From: Gavia stellata
Taxonomy: Eukaryota; Chordata; Aves; Gaviiformes; Gaviidae
Assembly: GCF_030936135.1 (NCBI RefSeq)
Contig: NC_082600.1
Span: 21,087,943 to 21,151,942 of the forward strand
Length of the DNA: 64,000 bases
Reading direction: 5' to 3'
Shown: positions 27,401 to 39,430 of the stretch, in pieces
Numbering within the stretch: position 1 is the stretch's first letter
How the letters are laid out: each line of letters opens with the position of its first letter
Notes under the pieces: generated by a model
Database searches by the model: none
The model's input: the letters and a program-made list of their open reading frames with translations, nothing else
What the model was told of the DNA's origin: nothing
Translations under genes and position numbers: made by a program

Positions 27401-30400
27401 GAAGAACTCAAAAAGCCTCCATTTCCTTGTTTTAATTCTCAATTACTTTGTCTGATGATGTAAAAATGGGTTTAGTCCTCAGGTAGCAATGACAAAACAG
27501 TAAACCAAAACAGTGTGTGTATTTTTAAAGCAATGACATGCTTTACAGAAAACACAAATACCCACAAGAAGCAGATGCATTAAAACAACCTGAGGACACA
27601 CAAATATGTGGGGTACTGAAGTAGGGGTTATAACTTGATGATGATTGCTTCCTCTTTGTCTTGTTTATTGTACTGCCCAGGGGAAATACTGAGTTTCAAG
27701 TTTTTTGATTCTCAGAAGACTTTGGTAACTTTAATTAAAGGAAGCTTTAGATAAGAGTTGTAGCAGACTATATGCCTACAAACCAATTCTGGACATTTCT
27801 GTGTGTTTCTGGTGCTGCTGTAAGACCCTCTGACAAAAACTGTAGGCTGAGTATTCAATCTTAGTAATGGGATCCAGAGCTAGAGCCAACACATCTTTCA
27901 TCTGTGCTACTTACGTTCTCTTCCGTCATCGAAGGATAAGTTCTGTCATGGCTTAGACAAGTGCTGTCACGACTTGATACCTGAAGTCACAGCATGGAAG
28001 CAGAACAGGTTAGTGGCAGATGTCACTGATGTGTCAACAGATGAAGCACCCTCAGAAATGGCAGCTATTAGCCTTTCCAAAGCTTCCTGTGCATGTCCTC
28101 ACTACTCACCCTAAGAAGTTTTTCAGCTGTGTGTGCAGTGCTGTCCACGTGTCCAACCCACAGCAGCCTGGCTGTCCTGGTAACTGTGCTTCCTTGGCAC
28201 GCTGTACTTAGAGGATAAGCAAGCAAAGACATGCTGACTCCTGAGGGAGCTGGAAAGGCTTTTTGTGGATCTTGCATCAAGCTCCATGGTCAACAGCTCA
28301 GAGAACTTTAATTAAGTATAGCTCATCTAATCCTTTGAGCACCTCATTGCAATGCTTGCATATCTATGAAAACATTTCAAAGCAAATAAATACATTTAAT
28401 GCTTTCCTTGTTGCTACTCATATCTGAGAATATGAAGAAAATTTCTCAACAATGAAAGCTGATTATAGATTAGCCAACTTAATGATAGAAATTTCTTCAT
28501 GTGGGACTTTTGAAATGAGACTAATGAAAAGACAGTGGGGAACAATTGTGTAGGGGAAGGGGATAACGGAGTCATGTCATTATTAATTAGTGCTATTGTA
28601 ACTCAAGTTCTGAAATGTGGATATTTACTTTTATTTTTAAGACTCTAGATGTAGATTTCATACTTATGGGTTAGAAAAGCATTATTGACTCCTTAATTAG
28701 GTTTTCAATGGATTAATGGGCTTTTTGCCAGTGAATTCAGCTCATGCATAATTAACTTATATTGGTATCCCCACAGCCTGATTCATTGCTAAATTTCTAA
28801 AACATGGTTTCATTTGATACCCTAGCTTTTATTAAATGTCTTTTACCTTAACTATCACTGCAATGATGGATTTCCTAAAAACAGCTTATGAACGATGTAT
28901 CAGTCTTTGCTGAGTCAACAAGGCTAGTGGAAGACACTCAGCCCAAGAAAATTACACTCAGTAGATGGTGCAGGACAAAGAATTTTTTTTTTATTTTAAC
29001 TAACACAAACCCATCTCATTCTCTGGTAATTCTTTTTTTTTCTGCCTTTCATTGCACAGAGGAAAAAGCATCCTGTTTTAAATAGGTAGTTGTTAATCCT
29101 GCCCAACATAGCACCCTACAGTTATTCATACTGTGTTTATTCCCATATAATTATTAATATGATGTAAGGGCTCAGCAAGATTCATCTCATTATCCTTCCA
29201 AATGAGAGCAAAATGAACTAGCAGTGAGCTACCAAAAGCTAAAGCAGCGTGTGGGAGAACAGTATGGTGCTAAAAGGTTAAGGATCTGTCCTGCTGGCCC
29301 TCTGAGGATGCATATGACAGTTTTCCAGTGGGTGTGCACCAAGCAGAGTGCTGAGTGACACCTAGCATTTACAAGTTGGAAGCTTTCCTGAAATAAAAGC
29401 CTGGCGTGAGCTGATGGAAAGAGCCAGAGCTCCTCATAGCAGCAACAAGAGGCTTTGCTATCCAAAGGCTAGCTTCGTAATAGAGGTAAAGCTGCCTGGC
29501 TCCACTGAAAATATCTTCTCCTTATGCCCAAGATTCTTCATTTTCATTTAAATATGAAAGCAGGTTGAGAGCTTTAGGTGGATTTCCTGGCAGATCACAA
29601 AATCAGTTTATTTTTTCTAGTTAAACAGAAAAGCAAAAAATTGACCTTAATGTTTTGTCTCAAATGGGAATATTTCATTGTGGCTTTGAGTTCTAAAATA
29701 GTAACATCTCCAAAATATTAGCAAATATTATAAAAAGAACACTCTTTCAAGTAATCTGGAACGCTTGTTTTAGAAAATGCCATAAAGAAAGCAGTACTGT
29801 TTTCACAAATATTGTCTTCTAAAGGATTTGGCTTAAATGGGTATGAATTCATAAATGTGTTCTAGTAACCTATTTTTTTAAATAAATATTGTTTTTCTTT
29901 TGCCTATCTCCAAAAAAAGGAAACATGTAAGAAATACTAACAGTTACATTGCTCAAAAAAAACCCCTACAAAACTAGGAATTTATGTATGTGTAGACAGC
30001 ACGTCTCAAGGAACTTTAAACAGCTATAAATGATCTTTTATTTTATTTTTTTGTCCATATGTGCATTTATGCTATAAGCTATTCTGCTTAATACTTCTTT
30101 TTTATCTGGACGTTGGAGACTTCAAGTAAATCGTGAATTTAAGACTGGTCCATCATTTGAAACATTGTATTATCCCAGAGACATCTAGGTATGAGGCTTA
30201 GGTACATGCAGGGAAATAGAGGTAAGACCGGTATGTAAAGGACTTGCATCTACAGCCCATCACGGCCTCATGGTCTCTGCATCATAAAAATACTTAGTCC
30301 TCTGCATGTCCAACTGGGACAAGAGTTGGGAACTGCACGGGTCATAGAAGTTGGCACCATGATTCTGATTTGAAGGCTGATAAAAGGGCATTTTACAGGA

Positions 30401-32115
30401 TCCTTAGTCAGCCAGCGCAAACCACTGCAACACCAGCAAGGCTGTCTTTCCTTGGTATGCAGGTTCTGGGTGCCGGCAGTGTGGTGGGATGTCACCAGTG
30501 GCACTGCTGATTGCGGTGACTGTGGTTACGAAGACAATAACCAAGTTGATCAGAAGTGCAAAGTGCTCTCATCAGATGTTGGGGAAAGGCAGTTGGGCCA
30601 AACCAGAATCCTTGTAAGCAAACTGCGACCAACTGGAACTGCCTGAATTCAGAGATGAACCCATTGACTTTCTGAAAAAGTGCTACTGAAGGTAAGTAGA
30701 GGCAGGTGAATGTGGCTCCAGGACCTAGGGACATCCCAAACATGAGAGGATCACAGGTTTCTCAGAAACCACTCAATCAAGTCAGTATTATGTCTGAACT
30801 TGTACTTCTCTGAGCAAAGCTGCTTTATCTGGCTATAGTAATTTCTTGAAATTCAACGTGAATTTAGACCATGGTTATAGTATTCTAAGGTAAGGTAAAG
30901 ACGTGACATTTATTCTTATAAGCAACTTTTAATGTTAAAACCACATTTTCTAAGTTACTTCAGTTGTATATTAAGAAGTTCTTCAGAGAAGTAACTAACA
31001 GGGACAAAAATGACCCAAATAACAGGAAAAAATAAAAAAGGGGGAAAAAACTCAGAGGTTGCAGTAAAAAGGAACCTGGGTCACATGACCTTAGTTTATT
31101 TTGACATCGCGTGTTTATGAAACTTCATGGTGGTTGGCTCTGGAGTTTGTTCAAGCTCTGAGAAAATTCTCCTGAATCCTGCTTGTGGCTGACTTTGTGG
31201 TAAATGTGTCCTTTCTGACCCAGCCAAAATACTGATGCCTAGATAGATTTTCTTTTCCTTTCCCAACAACATGACACTTCCCTGTATTGTGCAGTGGCTC
31301 AGGATTGCTTATGTTAGTAATAAAGATGTGAGGAGGTAAGCAGAGATTATTTTATAAATATTCTTCTGGATGTATAAGGGAGCAAGGTGGAGCAATACAG
31401 AAGAATGAACTTGGGAAAAAGACAAAAGAAAGGAAGGGAATGGATGTCAAGGACTAATGAAATGGAGGCAGAAGGAAGGGGAAGAAGAGGAGCCTAACAC
31501 TTCATATTGGATGGACTTGTACAACCTAACATTTAATTGTTTTCTTTGTTAAATTTAACATTTAAATACATGTGATTGAACCAGCAAAATGAGAGTTGAT
31601 GGTGTACTACAGGACATGATTTGCATTTTAGTGGCCAAGTATGTCCTGATGGCAAAAAGAGAAGTACATATAGTTCAATGCAGGGTTTATTAGCTTCAGT
31701 TCCTTGTTGTAGTTGCAGACATTTGGAATCATCTCAGAGTATCACATTTTTGAAATGTCATTTTTTTGTATGAATACTATAGTTTAGAATAAAAACTGAG
31801 CACACAGGACCAAAGTTAATAAATGCTGAGAATTTAATTCATTCCATACTGCTTCCTGAAACACATAAAACACTTGGAAATGAAGACCAAAATTATTCAA
31901 AAAGCTAGCTAATTAACGAATATTTTGACTTCTAGGGTTGAGAAGATTCATAGATGTCACTGAAGTAATGAAAGAAGCTTGTGTAGTTGTTCTTTCTGGT
32001 ATTAATACACAGAAAGAAGAAAACCATCAATACAGCAAAGGATAAAGGAATATTGACTGTAGTTACAGGGAGGAAAAGAAAGGAGTAGCATCAGCTAAAA
32101 CTGTAACTGGCCTGG
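12471..32115. other. Gene-poor intergenic DNA, central
   Basis: About 19.6 kb of AT-rich DNA with no supportable gene. All open frames are short and without known domains. Contents are a GAT/AAT microsatellite near 27.0 kb, poly-T and poly-A runs (for example near 14.54, 28.98 and 31.03 kb) and AT-rich patches with many TAATTA cores (about 21.17-21.51 and 28.56-28.76 kb). Those patches could be conserved noncoding elements but cannot be judged without alignment. A short tRNA-like A box near 26,640 lacks the rest of a tRNA. Confidence 0.65.
26963..27018. repeat. Compound trinucleotide microsatellite (GAT)n(AAT)n
   Basis: Imperfect run of GAT units followed by AAT units with a few interruptions (TAG, AAC). 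On the minus strand it generates a His/Tyr-rich open frame (26,817-27,152) that is a repeat artefact and not a gene. Confidence 0.9.
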
Positions 32116-32710
32116 TGTACTGGTTTCGGCTGGGATAGAGTTAATTTTCCTCACAGTAGTTTGTATGGTGCTATGTTTTGTATTTGTGATGGAAACAGTG
32201 TTAATAACAGAGGGATGTTTTCGTTATTGCTGAGCAGTGCTTACACAGCATCAAGACCTTTTCTGCTCCTCACCCCACCCCACCAGCGAGCAGGCTGGGG
32301 GTGCACACGAAGTTGGGAGGGGACACAGCCGGGACAGCTGATCCCAACTGACCAAAGGGATATCCCAGACCATGTGACATTGTGCTCAGCAATAAAAGCT
32401 GGGGGAAGAAGAAGGTGGGGGGACATTTGGAGTTACAGTGTTTTGTCTTCCCAAGGAACCGTTACACGTGAGTGAGCCCTGCTTTCCTGAGGATGGGTGA
32501 ACACCTGCCCGCAAATGGCAAGTACTGAATGAATTCCTGATTTTGTTTTGCTTGTGTGTGGCTTTTGCTTTCCCTACTAAACTGCCTTTATCTCAATCCA
32601 TGAGTTTTCTCACTTTTACCCTTCTGATTCTCTCCCCCATCCCACTGTGGGGGGAAAGTGAGCGAGCAGCTGTGTGGGGCTGAGCTGCCCACCAGGGTTA
32701 ACCCACAACA
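32116..32710 (+). mobile_element. Solo LTR of an avian ERVL-like endogenous retrovirus
   Basis: About 595 bp that begins TGTACTGG and ends ACAACA, the TG...CA termini of a retroviral LTR. The 5' segment (TTTCGGCTGGGATAGAGTTA) is one I recognise from a very common avian ERVL-related LTR group. An AATAAA polyadenylation signal at 32,391-32,396 gives the plus orientation. The flanks CCTGG (32,111-32,115) and GCTGG (32,711-32,715) look like a 5-bp target duplication with one mismatch. No internal gag, pol or env sequence and no second LTR is present, so this is a solo LTR left by recombination between the two ends. The open frame at 32,161-32,475 inside it is incidental. Confidence 0.85.
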
Positions 32711-34258
32711 GCTGGTAACAGAGTTAACGGGAGGAGCAGGCCTAATCCTTCTGGGAAGCAGATATGGTGAGTGTAAAGCACCTGAATAGCTTTATTCTAG
32801 TGTGAGCTCCTGGGAGAAAATGGGGAAGAACAAGTACTGCTCAGGATATGACGCTGGTTACTGCAGAGATTGAAGAAGTGGTGTGGAAGAACATGACTCT
32901 AGCACAGCAACTAAAAGGTCTCATCATTGAGAAAACATGCAGATGAAAATGATTTATTGTACTTCAGGGAATTGAATGTCTGCAAAGAAATAAAAAGGTA
33001 AAGCACTAATCTCTTTGGGGGGGTTATTCAGTAGTACAAAGTGTATTCTAATGTACTTGGAGGCTGACAATGAGAGCTGTAGCCTTGAGAACTCGTCCAC
33101 TATAAAGGCCAGAGGAGAGGAGCTGACTGATCGCAGGAGGAGTTTGAACTGCTGGTGAAATGTGTCATATGTGTGCTGGTGTGATATATCAAACATGGTA
33201 TTTTGGCAGACATAGGGGAGCATTACAGGAGCTCTGAGTGAGCACTGGTGGTACCCTGGAAGTGATGCCAGTCCCAAGAACAGAGCTCGGCTAGGACATG
33301 AGAAGAAAAAGGCTAGTGGGATGACTTCAGGAATGAGGGGATCATCTGGCTAGAGGCTGGAAGAGCTTGCTTTGTTTAGCAGTATAGATGCCTGTTGTTG
33401 TATATGTATGTATATATTTATACTGGGAAGAAAGGAGACACAATTAAACAAAAAAGTTTTTACAAAGAAAAGTAAGCATAAACCAGCTGTTAATAAATCC
33501 AGGCTGGAAGAAAGCTCATAAGGCTCAGTGTTAGGCCTTTTGTTTTGAGCTCCCGGGTCTGATGATTCACAGCCTGATAGCTTGCAGCAGCTCAAAGCAG
33601 AGGCTGAAAGGATCATGATGGCTTACCATAGCTTCATGGGAACTTGGGGCGCAGTGGACAGATCTTTCCCAGATTCCCTTTTCTTCTGTGTAAGAAACGC
33701 ATCTTTAAACTAAGATTTTTTTTTCTGCTCTTCTATAAAGCCTGGCTAAACAGACCAAAATTGCCACCTAGTGAGGCTAGTATCTCAGCTCAATCATTTC
33801 AGACAGTCTGTTGTAAATACAATTGAGACAATAATCTCTATGTAATATTTTGCTGCATTTCTTTGCGTCAAAATGGTATGTAACACTTTGCAAGAACAAA
33901 TCAAGCACTTAAGGAAAAATGAATTTGCTGAGGTGACAGGAAAGCAGGCATTTTCCAGAAAATAATACGTAACCAATCATGGGGATTCCTACCACCTCTC
34001 GCTGCGATCATTAAGGCGCTTACTCTAACGTCTTTGCAGTGTCTTTACAGGATTCTTCAGTGAAGGGCCAGACTTAATGTCTGCACTGGGTGTCTTATGC
34101 CTCCTGCACAGGTAGTGCTTCAAAGGGTCTCCGAGTTCTTGGTCCTGGTTTCTCTGAATGAATTGCTAAAAATAAATAAACTGCATAATTGGCTAAAACC
34201 CAAAGACGTATCCAGAAGTGGTTTGACTTGTAATATGCCTGTAATGAATTAAAACATG
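32711..34258. other. Intergenic DNA between LTR and CR1 tail
   Basis: About 1.5 kb with no gene signal. I see a few homopolymer runs (a G run near 33,018 and a T run near 33,716) and nothing else that can be supported. Confidence 0.6.
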
Positions 34259-34370
34259 TAGACGTGGCACTTTGGGACATGGTTTAGTGGGCATGGTAGT
34301 GTTGGGTTGATGGTTGGACTTCATGATCTTACAGGTCTCTTCCAACCTTAATGATTCTGTGATTCTGTGA
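34259..34370 (+). mobile_element. CR1 3'-end fragment, about 110 bp
   Basis: Short 5'-truncated CR1 tail. It has the same 3' sequence as the copy ending at 12,470: GGGACATGGTTTAGTGGGC, GTTGGGTTGATGGTTGGACT, and the terminal ATTCTGTG repeats at about 34,353-34,370. It contains only the last few ORF2 codons and the 3' untranslated region. Confidence 0.92.
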
Positions 34371-36241
34371 AAATGAATGCACAACAAAGAAAAGATAAAC
34401 CTACACGTACCAATTTAGCAATTCTTTGCAAAGGCTTCCAGTTAAATCCATTTTGCACGTTCCCTCGGCTTGAACTGAATGATTGAACAGGAATTTGTAA
34501 TCTGCAAAACTTTTCATAGCTACCAAATCATTCTTGAAGTTTACACTTTTCTATTATTTCTACACTGACACCCTTTGTGGGTTGCTTCCTGTTACAGTAA
34601 AGAAATAAACTGAATGTTAAGCTTTAAAAAAATGCATAGCAAATCACTGTTAAGATTTTATTAAAAAATAATGACATTTAAAACATACTATATTTTGCAT
34701 CCTTTTTTTCCCCTCCTACATTTAGGCATTTAAAATTCACATTGTCAAGGTTCTTTGTGTAGCGATACAAGAAAAGGTAAAGGAAAATACACAAGAACCT
34801 CCAGATACAAGAGCTGTGACTTTCAAATAATCCCATGAAAAAATTCTGAAGAAACCATGAGTATAAATAACAGTGAGACAGGAAGAATCCATTTTTTTTC
34901 CTCAAATAAAGTTATTTCCCTTGACTTTCCTTGGTAGAGATGGAGTTGTGGTGCTTACTGCTGATAAATATTTCTTGATCTTTTTGAAACTGCATATGCT
35001 AGGCTTATCTAAAGTCAAATTTTGAATCTACTAGTGATGTAATAGGGATCCAAAAAAACTCCAGGACTGAATTTTTCCTTTCCAAAAGGAGCTAATTTTA
35101 AACTGCCTAAACTTATTTCCTGCTTTCCACAAAAAACAAATCATCCTCTAAGTGTGAACACTAGACTTAGTGATGAAATGTGCTACTTGAACAGAACATG
35201 GAGAATTACAATGGCTGCAAATTTAAATGTGAGGTTAAATATTGAGTCACTAGCAATGCCTTTGGAATACACTGTAGTATTTTACTACTTCTGTCATATT
35301 ATGAGGTCCCATAGCGATATGTGGACAGTACTGAGACATTGCATTGTGCACCAACAGCCATACAGATTGGGAAGGGAGACTGGCACTGATCACGTCAAAA
35401 CAGGTGTCCAAGAAATTACGTCCTGTATTTCACACATTTCTGGCACTAACTCTGTAACAAATGTGAATGCAGTATTGTTTCCCTGTAGAACACCTCAGTA
35501 TGAAGTTTTTTCTTAGGTTGGTTACACTACACAGAACCTGTAGTAGGTTCACGTACACTGACTGAGCTGCCAGTGACATGTGCTTGTTCTCTGCATGCCA
35601 GGAAAGAGAGTTCACTTCTGCCTGCATGGGGTTACGATGAATATATCAGCAGTCATTGATAGTTTGACCTTTTCTGGGGTTTTCCACTGTGCTGCATTCT
35701 GAGAAGGAGCAGCAACTTTAGTTTACTGAGGATTATTTATCGCGTTGCACTCCATGAGGATAAGCAAAGGAGATGGATGAAGCCATGTGTTTTATTTCCT
35801 CATTCTGAGAATACAACGAATCTCAGGAATTGCTTCACATATATTTGGCATAGTCAGAGTTCCTCTTGCCCTCTAAGAATTAGGGCTTTTTACCTTCCTT
35901 CCCATTCAGGAGTCCTTGGGTCTCCTAAGGTGAAAAGATACCTCAGAAGATGAGTTGCCATAAGCCAGCACACTTTGTGAGATCCTGGAGACGTTGTACA
36001 TGAGACCTGGTGCCTCAAACTTGGATGCTAGTAGGAACAGTGGGGTGTCAAGGGAAGGAGAGGAAAACAGGGGGGAAAAGCTGTGTCCTGAGGCCACTAG
36101 CTGCCCACTCTCGCACCCAGTAATCATCTGTTGTGTGTTTGGATGGACTGCAGAAAGCTGAAGTGGAAGAGACTGTAAGAGCTGTGGAGCCAGGAGGATG
36201 ACCTGATGTGGGTGTTGTACTGCTTTGGCTCAGTTTTCCAT
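34371..36241. other. Intergenic DNA between CR1 copies
   Basis: About 1.9 kb of mostly AT-rich sequence. The longest open frame (35,154-35,516 plus) has no domain I recognise and no conserved features, so I do not call it a gene. Confidence 0.6.
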
Positions 36242-37294
36242 CTGGCATCTGGCCGGGCCCTAAGGGTTGTGGTGAAGGGAGTTAAATCCAGTTGGCGGCC
36301 AGTCACAGGTGGTGTTCCCTAGGGCTTGGTACTGGGGCTGGTCTTCTTTAATATCTTTATCAATGATCTGGACAAGAGGATCAAGTGTACCCTCAGTAAG
36401 TTTGCAGACAACACCAAGTTGGGCGGGAGTGTTGGTCTGCTTGAGGGTAGGAAGGAAGAGGGATCTGGACAGGCTGGATTGATGGGACGAGGACAATTTT
36501 ATGATGTTCAACAAGGCCAAGTGCCGAGACCTACACTTCGATCCCAAAAACCCCATGCAATGCTACAGGCTTGGGGAAAAGTGGCTGGAAAGCTGCCTGG
36601 TGGAAAAGGACCTGGGGGTGTTGATCGGCAGCTGGCCGAGTATGAGCCAGCAGTGTGCCCAGGTGGCCCAGAAGGCCAACGGCATCCTGGCCTGTATCAG
36701 AAATAGTGTGGCCAGCAGGAGCAGGGAGGTGATCGTGCCCCTGTACTTGGCACTGGTGAGGCCGCACCTCGAATACTGTGTTCAGTTTTGGGCCCCTCAC
36801 TACAAGAAGGACATTGAGGTGCTGGAGCGTGTCCAGAGGACAGCTACAAAGCTGGTGAGGGGTCTGGAGCAGAAGCCTTATGAGGAGTGGCTGAGGGAGC
36901 TGGGGTTGTTCAGTCTGCAGAAGAGGAGGCTGAGGGGAGACCTTATCACTCTCTACAATTACCTGAAAGGGGGTTGCAGAGAGGTGGGTGTTGGTCTCTT
37001 CTCCCAAGTGACTAGTGACAGGACAAGAGGAAACGGCCTCAAGTTGCACCAGGGGAGGTTTAGATTGGATATTAGGAAAAATTTCTTCACTGAAAGGGCT
37101 ATCAGACGTTGGAACAGGCTGCCCAGGGAGGTGGTTGAGTCACCATCCCTGGAGGTTTTTAAAAGATGTGTGGATGAGGCACTTAGGGACATGGTTTAGT
37201 GGTAGACTTAGCAGTGTTAGGTTTATGGTTAGGTTTACAGTTGGACTTGATGATCTTAAAGGTCTTTTCAAACCTAAATGATTCTATGATTCTA
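36242..37294 (+). mobile_element. CR1 LINE retrotransposon, 5'-truncated, about 1.05 kb
   Basis: Plus-strand CR1 copy starting inside the RT domain of ORF2 (just before the [18 protein letters not shown] block, which is itself mutated by a TAG near 36,319) and running to the ATTCTATG-type 3' tail at about 37,278-37,294. The frame holding the FADN-like segment (36,326-36,706) shifts to a second frame (36,501-37,199) that is open through the conserved C-terminal region to the normal ORF2 stop at 37,197-37,199. A small deletion around 36,455 relative to the 10-12 kb copy probably caused the shift. The element is inactive. It shares about 195 bp with only two differences with the other large copy. 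Confidence 0.94.
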
Positions 37295-38832
37295 AGTAGC
37301 CTGTTCAAGGGAGTATGAGGGGAGGATGCATTTTCACTGGAGCTGTCTTTTCCAACCCCACCTTCTTTCTTTGCATCCATTGGCGTGGAGCCGCTAATCT
37401 GTGCAACTTCTCTAGAAGAGACAATCTCATTAGTCATGCCTCCTCAGTCTCATCAGTTCATTTCATTTAAGGATGTGAGCCTATGGGATTCTGCCCATGC
37501 TGCATTTACAGGATGAACTGCATTTTCCTCACAGTGTCTCCTCACACATTATAATTAAATATGTGAAACAGATGACAATGTATGGACCTCTCCTTTAGAC
37601 TGCAGCTTTCTGGATTTAGTACTTGCTGTGACATCTGCTAAGGTTCCAGCTGTCAGATGAAGAAAACTGAGGTGACAATTTTTCCAATAGCTCAATATAT
37701 CCCTGAGATAGGGCTGAGATCAAGACACAAATAAACTCTGTACTAAAATGCTAGAAATTTGAAACAAGATTGTTCCTGAGTGTAGTTCTTCATGCGGGGT
37801 CAGAAAAACAGCCATTACTTTGCACATCCATTGTTAAAAGGGAGGAAGCTTTTAAACAGTGAGAAATGACAGGTAAGGTCAAAGTTCTACAAGAAATCAA
37901 AATAAAGCTTCAGCTGGGATGGAATACAGCACAAATTTGGGGATATTAGGACCAGCTCTTGGGAAAAGCTTGTGAAAGTTGTTGCTTATTATAAATGAAC
38001 TTCAGTATCTCATCTGAAAGGCAATGTGCCACATCTGGATGATCTAAAGAGACATAGAGAAAATTGTGATAAGGCATGAGCTGTATCCCTATCTTGTTTA
38101 CTTTACCTTCATATGTAATGAAGATAAAACTAAATGTGATGTTTATATATATTTCTGTATGTGATTGGACACTAGTACAGCATCTGGGTGTGCTTTCACC
38201 CAATCTGTCACCACCTCAGTTGTTCATCCAGCAATAGATCTTGACTTTACTACGAAAACAAAACAATGGCAAAGAAAAGAATCTTTTGTCCCTGGTATTG
38301 AATCTTTAATCAAGTAGTTGCTATAGCAATAACATTTCTCAAAATACTAAATTTAAAGTAACAGCTCCTGAGAGCTCCTTCAGCTCTTGTGAGATATCAT
38401 CTTTTTTTTTTTTTCCAATTTCTCTCACACTCCATTTAAAGAAGCTGTGAGTCTGTACTCCTGTCACCAAAATACTCAAAGTTAATTTTAAAAAGAGAAC
38501 AAAAAAGGGATTGACCTATTTTCCCACTTTTTTTTTTTGCAGGTGTTTCACACTTCCCACTGCTTTAGCATTCCCATTCCACATCAGTGATGTGATTAGT
38601 ATATATACGTGCACTCTGACGTTCAGTGAGAGTTGCTATGGGACACACATTCTAGCTCTGCTGTACACAGGCTGGATAGAGGCTGTAGGTGAAACACTCT
38701 GCTGACAGTGCCTCTGGGTTGGCACAGATGAAGATCTGACTGTGTCTTGGGCAGTGTCTTTGTAATTCACCTGGATCAGGCTTTTAACATGTCATTTGAT
38801 ACAGCCTTTTCTTTACTGTTTTCTGTTTGGGT

Positions 38833-38855
38833 TTTGTTGTTGTTGTTGTTGTTTT
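38833..38855. repeat. (GTT)n microsatellite
   Basis: About seven GTT units on the plus strand within a T/G-rich segment that continues to about 38,870. Confidence 0.9.
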
Positions 38856-39087
38856 GCTTGTTTGTTCGTTTTCTTCCCAGAGCCCCGGTACAGAACAGAC
38901 TTTATGTCTTTCTAGGATATTACAAGATTTAGGTTAAATAGCTTGGTTACTTTTAATTCATAGCTGAGCAGCCAAAACCCCCCTGTGTCAGCTTAGGCTA
39001 GCAATTTATCAGTAACACCGCCATTGTGGTGCAGCAATGAAAGAAAAACCTTTATGATATGCACAAGGTGTTTTGCTCTCTTTCCCC

Positions 39088-39430
39088 TTACCAGTGCCGG
39101 AGCATCACTTACGAGATGCCGCCTTGGATCAGCGCCGTCGGGGACCCTGCAGGTACGGCAGAACAGGCGGCCTTCAGCAGGGGCAAACTGCCATCTCACA
39201 GGGGTCTGGGACCACGAGGAGCTGCTGCCTCATGCAGAAGGAAAACCCTGGCAACTGGCAGCACTGGCCTGTGGGTGCAGCAGCTGCCCCTGGCTCCTGC
39301 TGAGCTCAGAGACACGCTTCGCTTTCCTTCCCTGCAGCCTTGTTCTGTGCAAGCAGATCTTCTGCTGTGGTGGTCGCACTCGTCCCAAGCACCCTAATAC
39401 TCCCACCCATGTTCTCCCTCTATGCTGTGT
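39088..39430. other. GC-rich island of unknown nature, exon-like signals
   Basis: About 340 bp that is much richer in G+C and CpG than its neighbours and open in all three plus frames. A polypyrimidine stretch followed by CCAG at 39,091-39,094 resembles a splice acceptor. CAG followed by GTACGG at 39,150-39,158 resembles a donor, which would outline a 58-bp exon at 39,095-39,152. I recognise no protein domain in any frame; the simultaneous openness follows from GC richness. It may be a noncoding RNA exon, a small CpG island or a fragment of a GC-rich repeat. Confidence 0.3.

Noticed and set aside
32161-32475. 104-codon plus-strand open frame
   Set aside because: It lies entirely inside the solo LTR and has no coding character.
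36531-37049. 172-codon minus-strand open frame
   Set aside because: It is antisense to the conserved CR1 ORF2 C-terminal region, and a matching shadow exists in the other CR1 copy.
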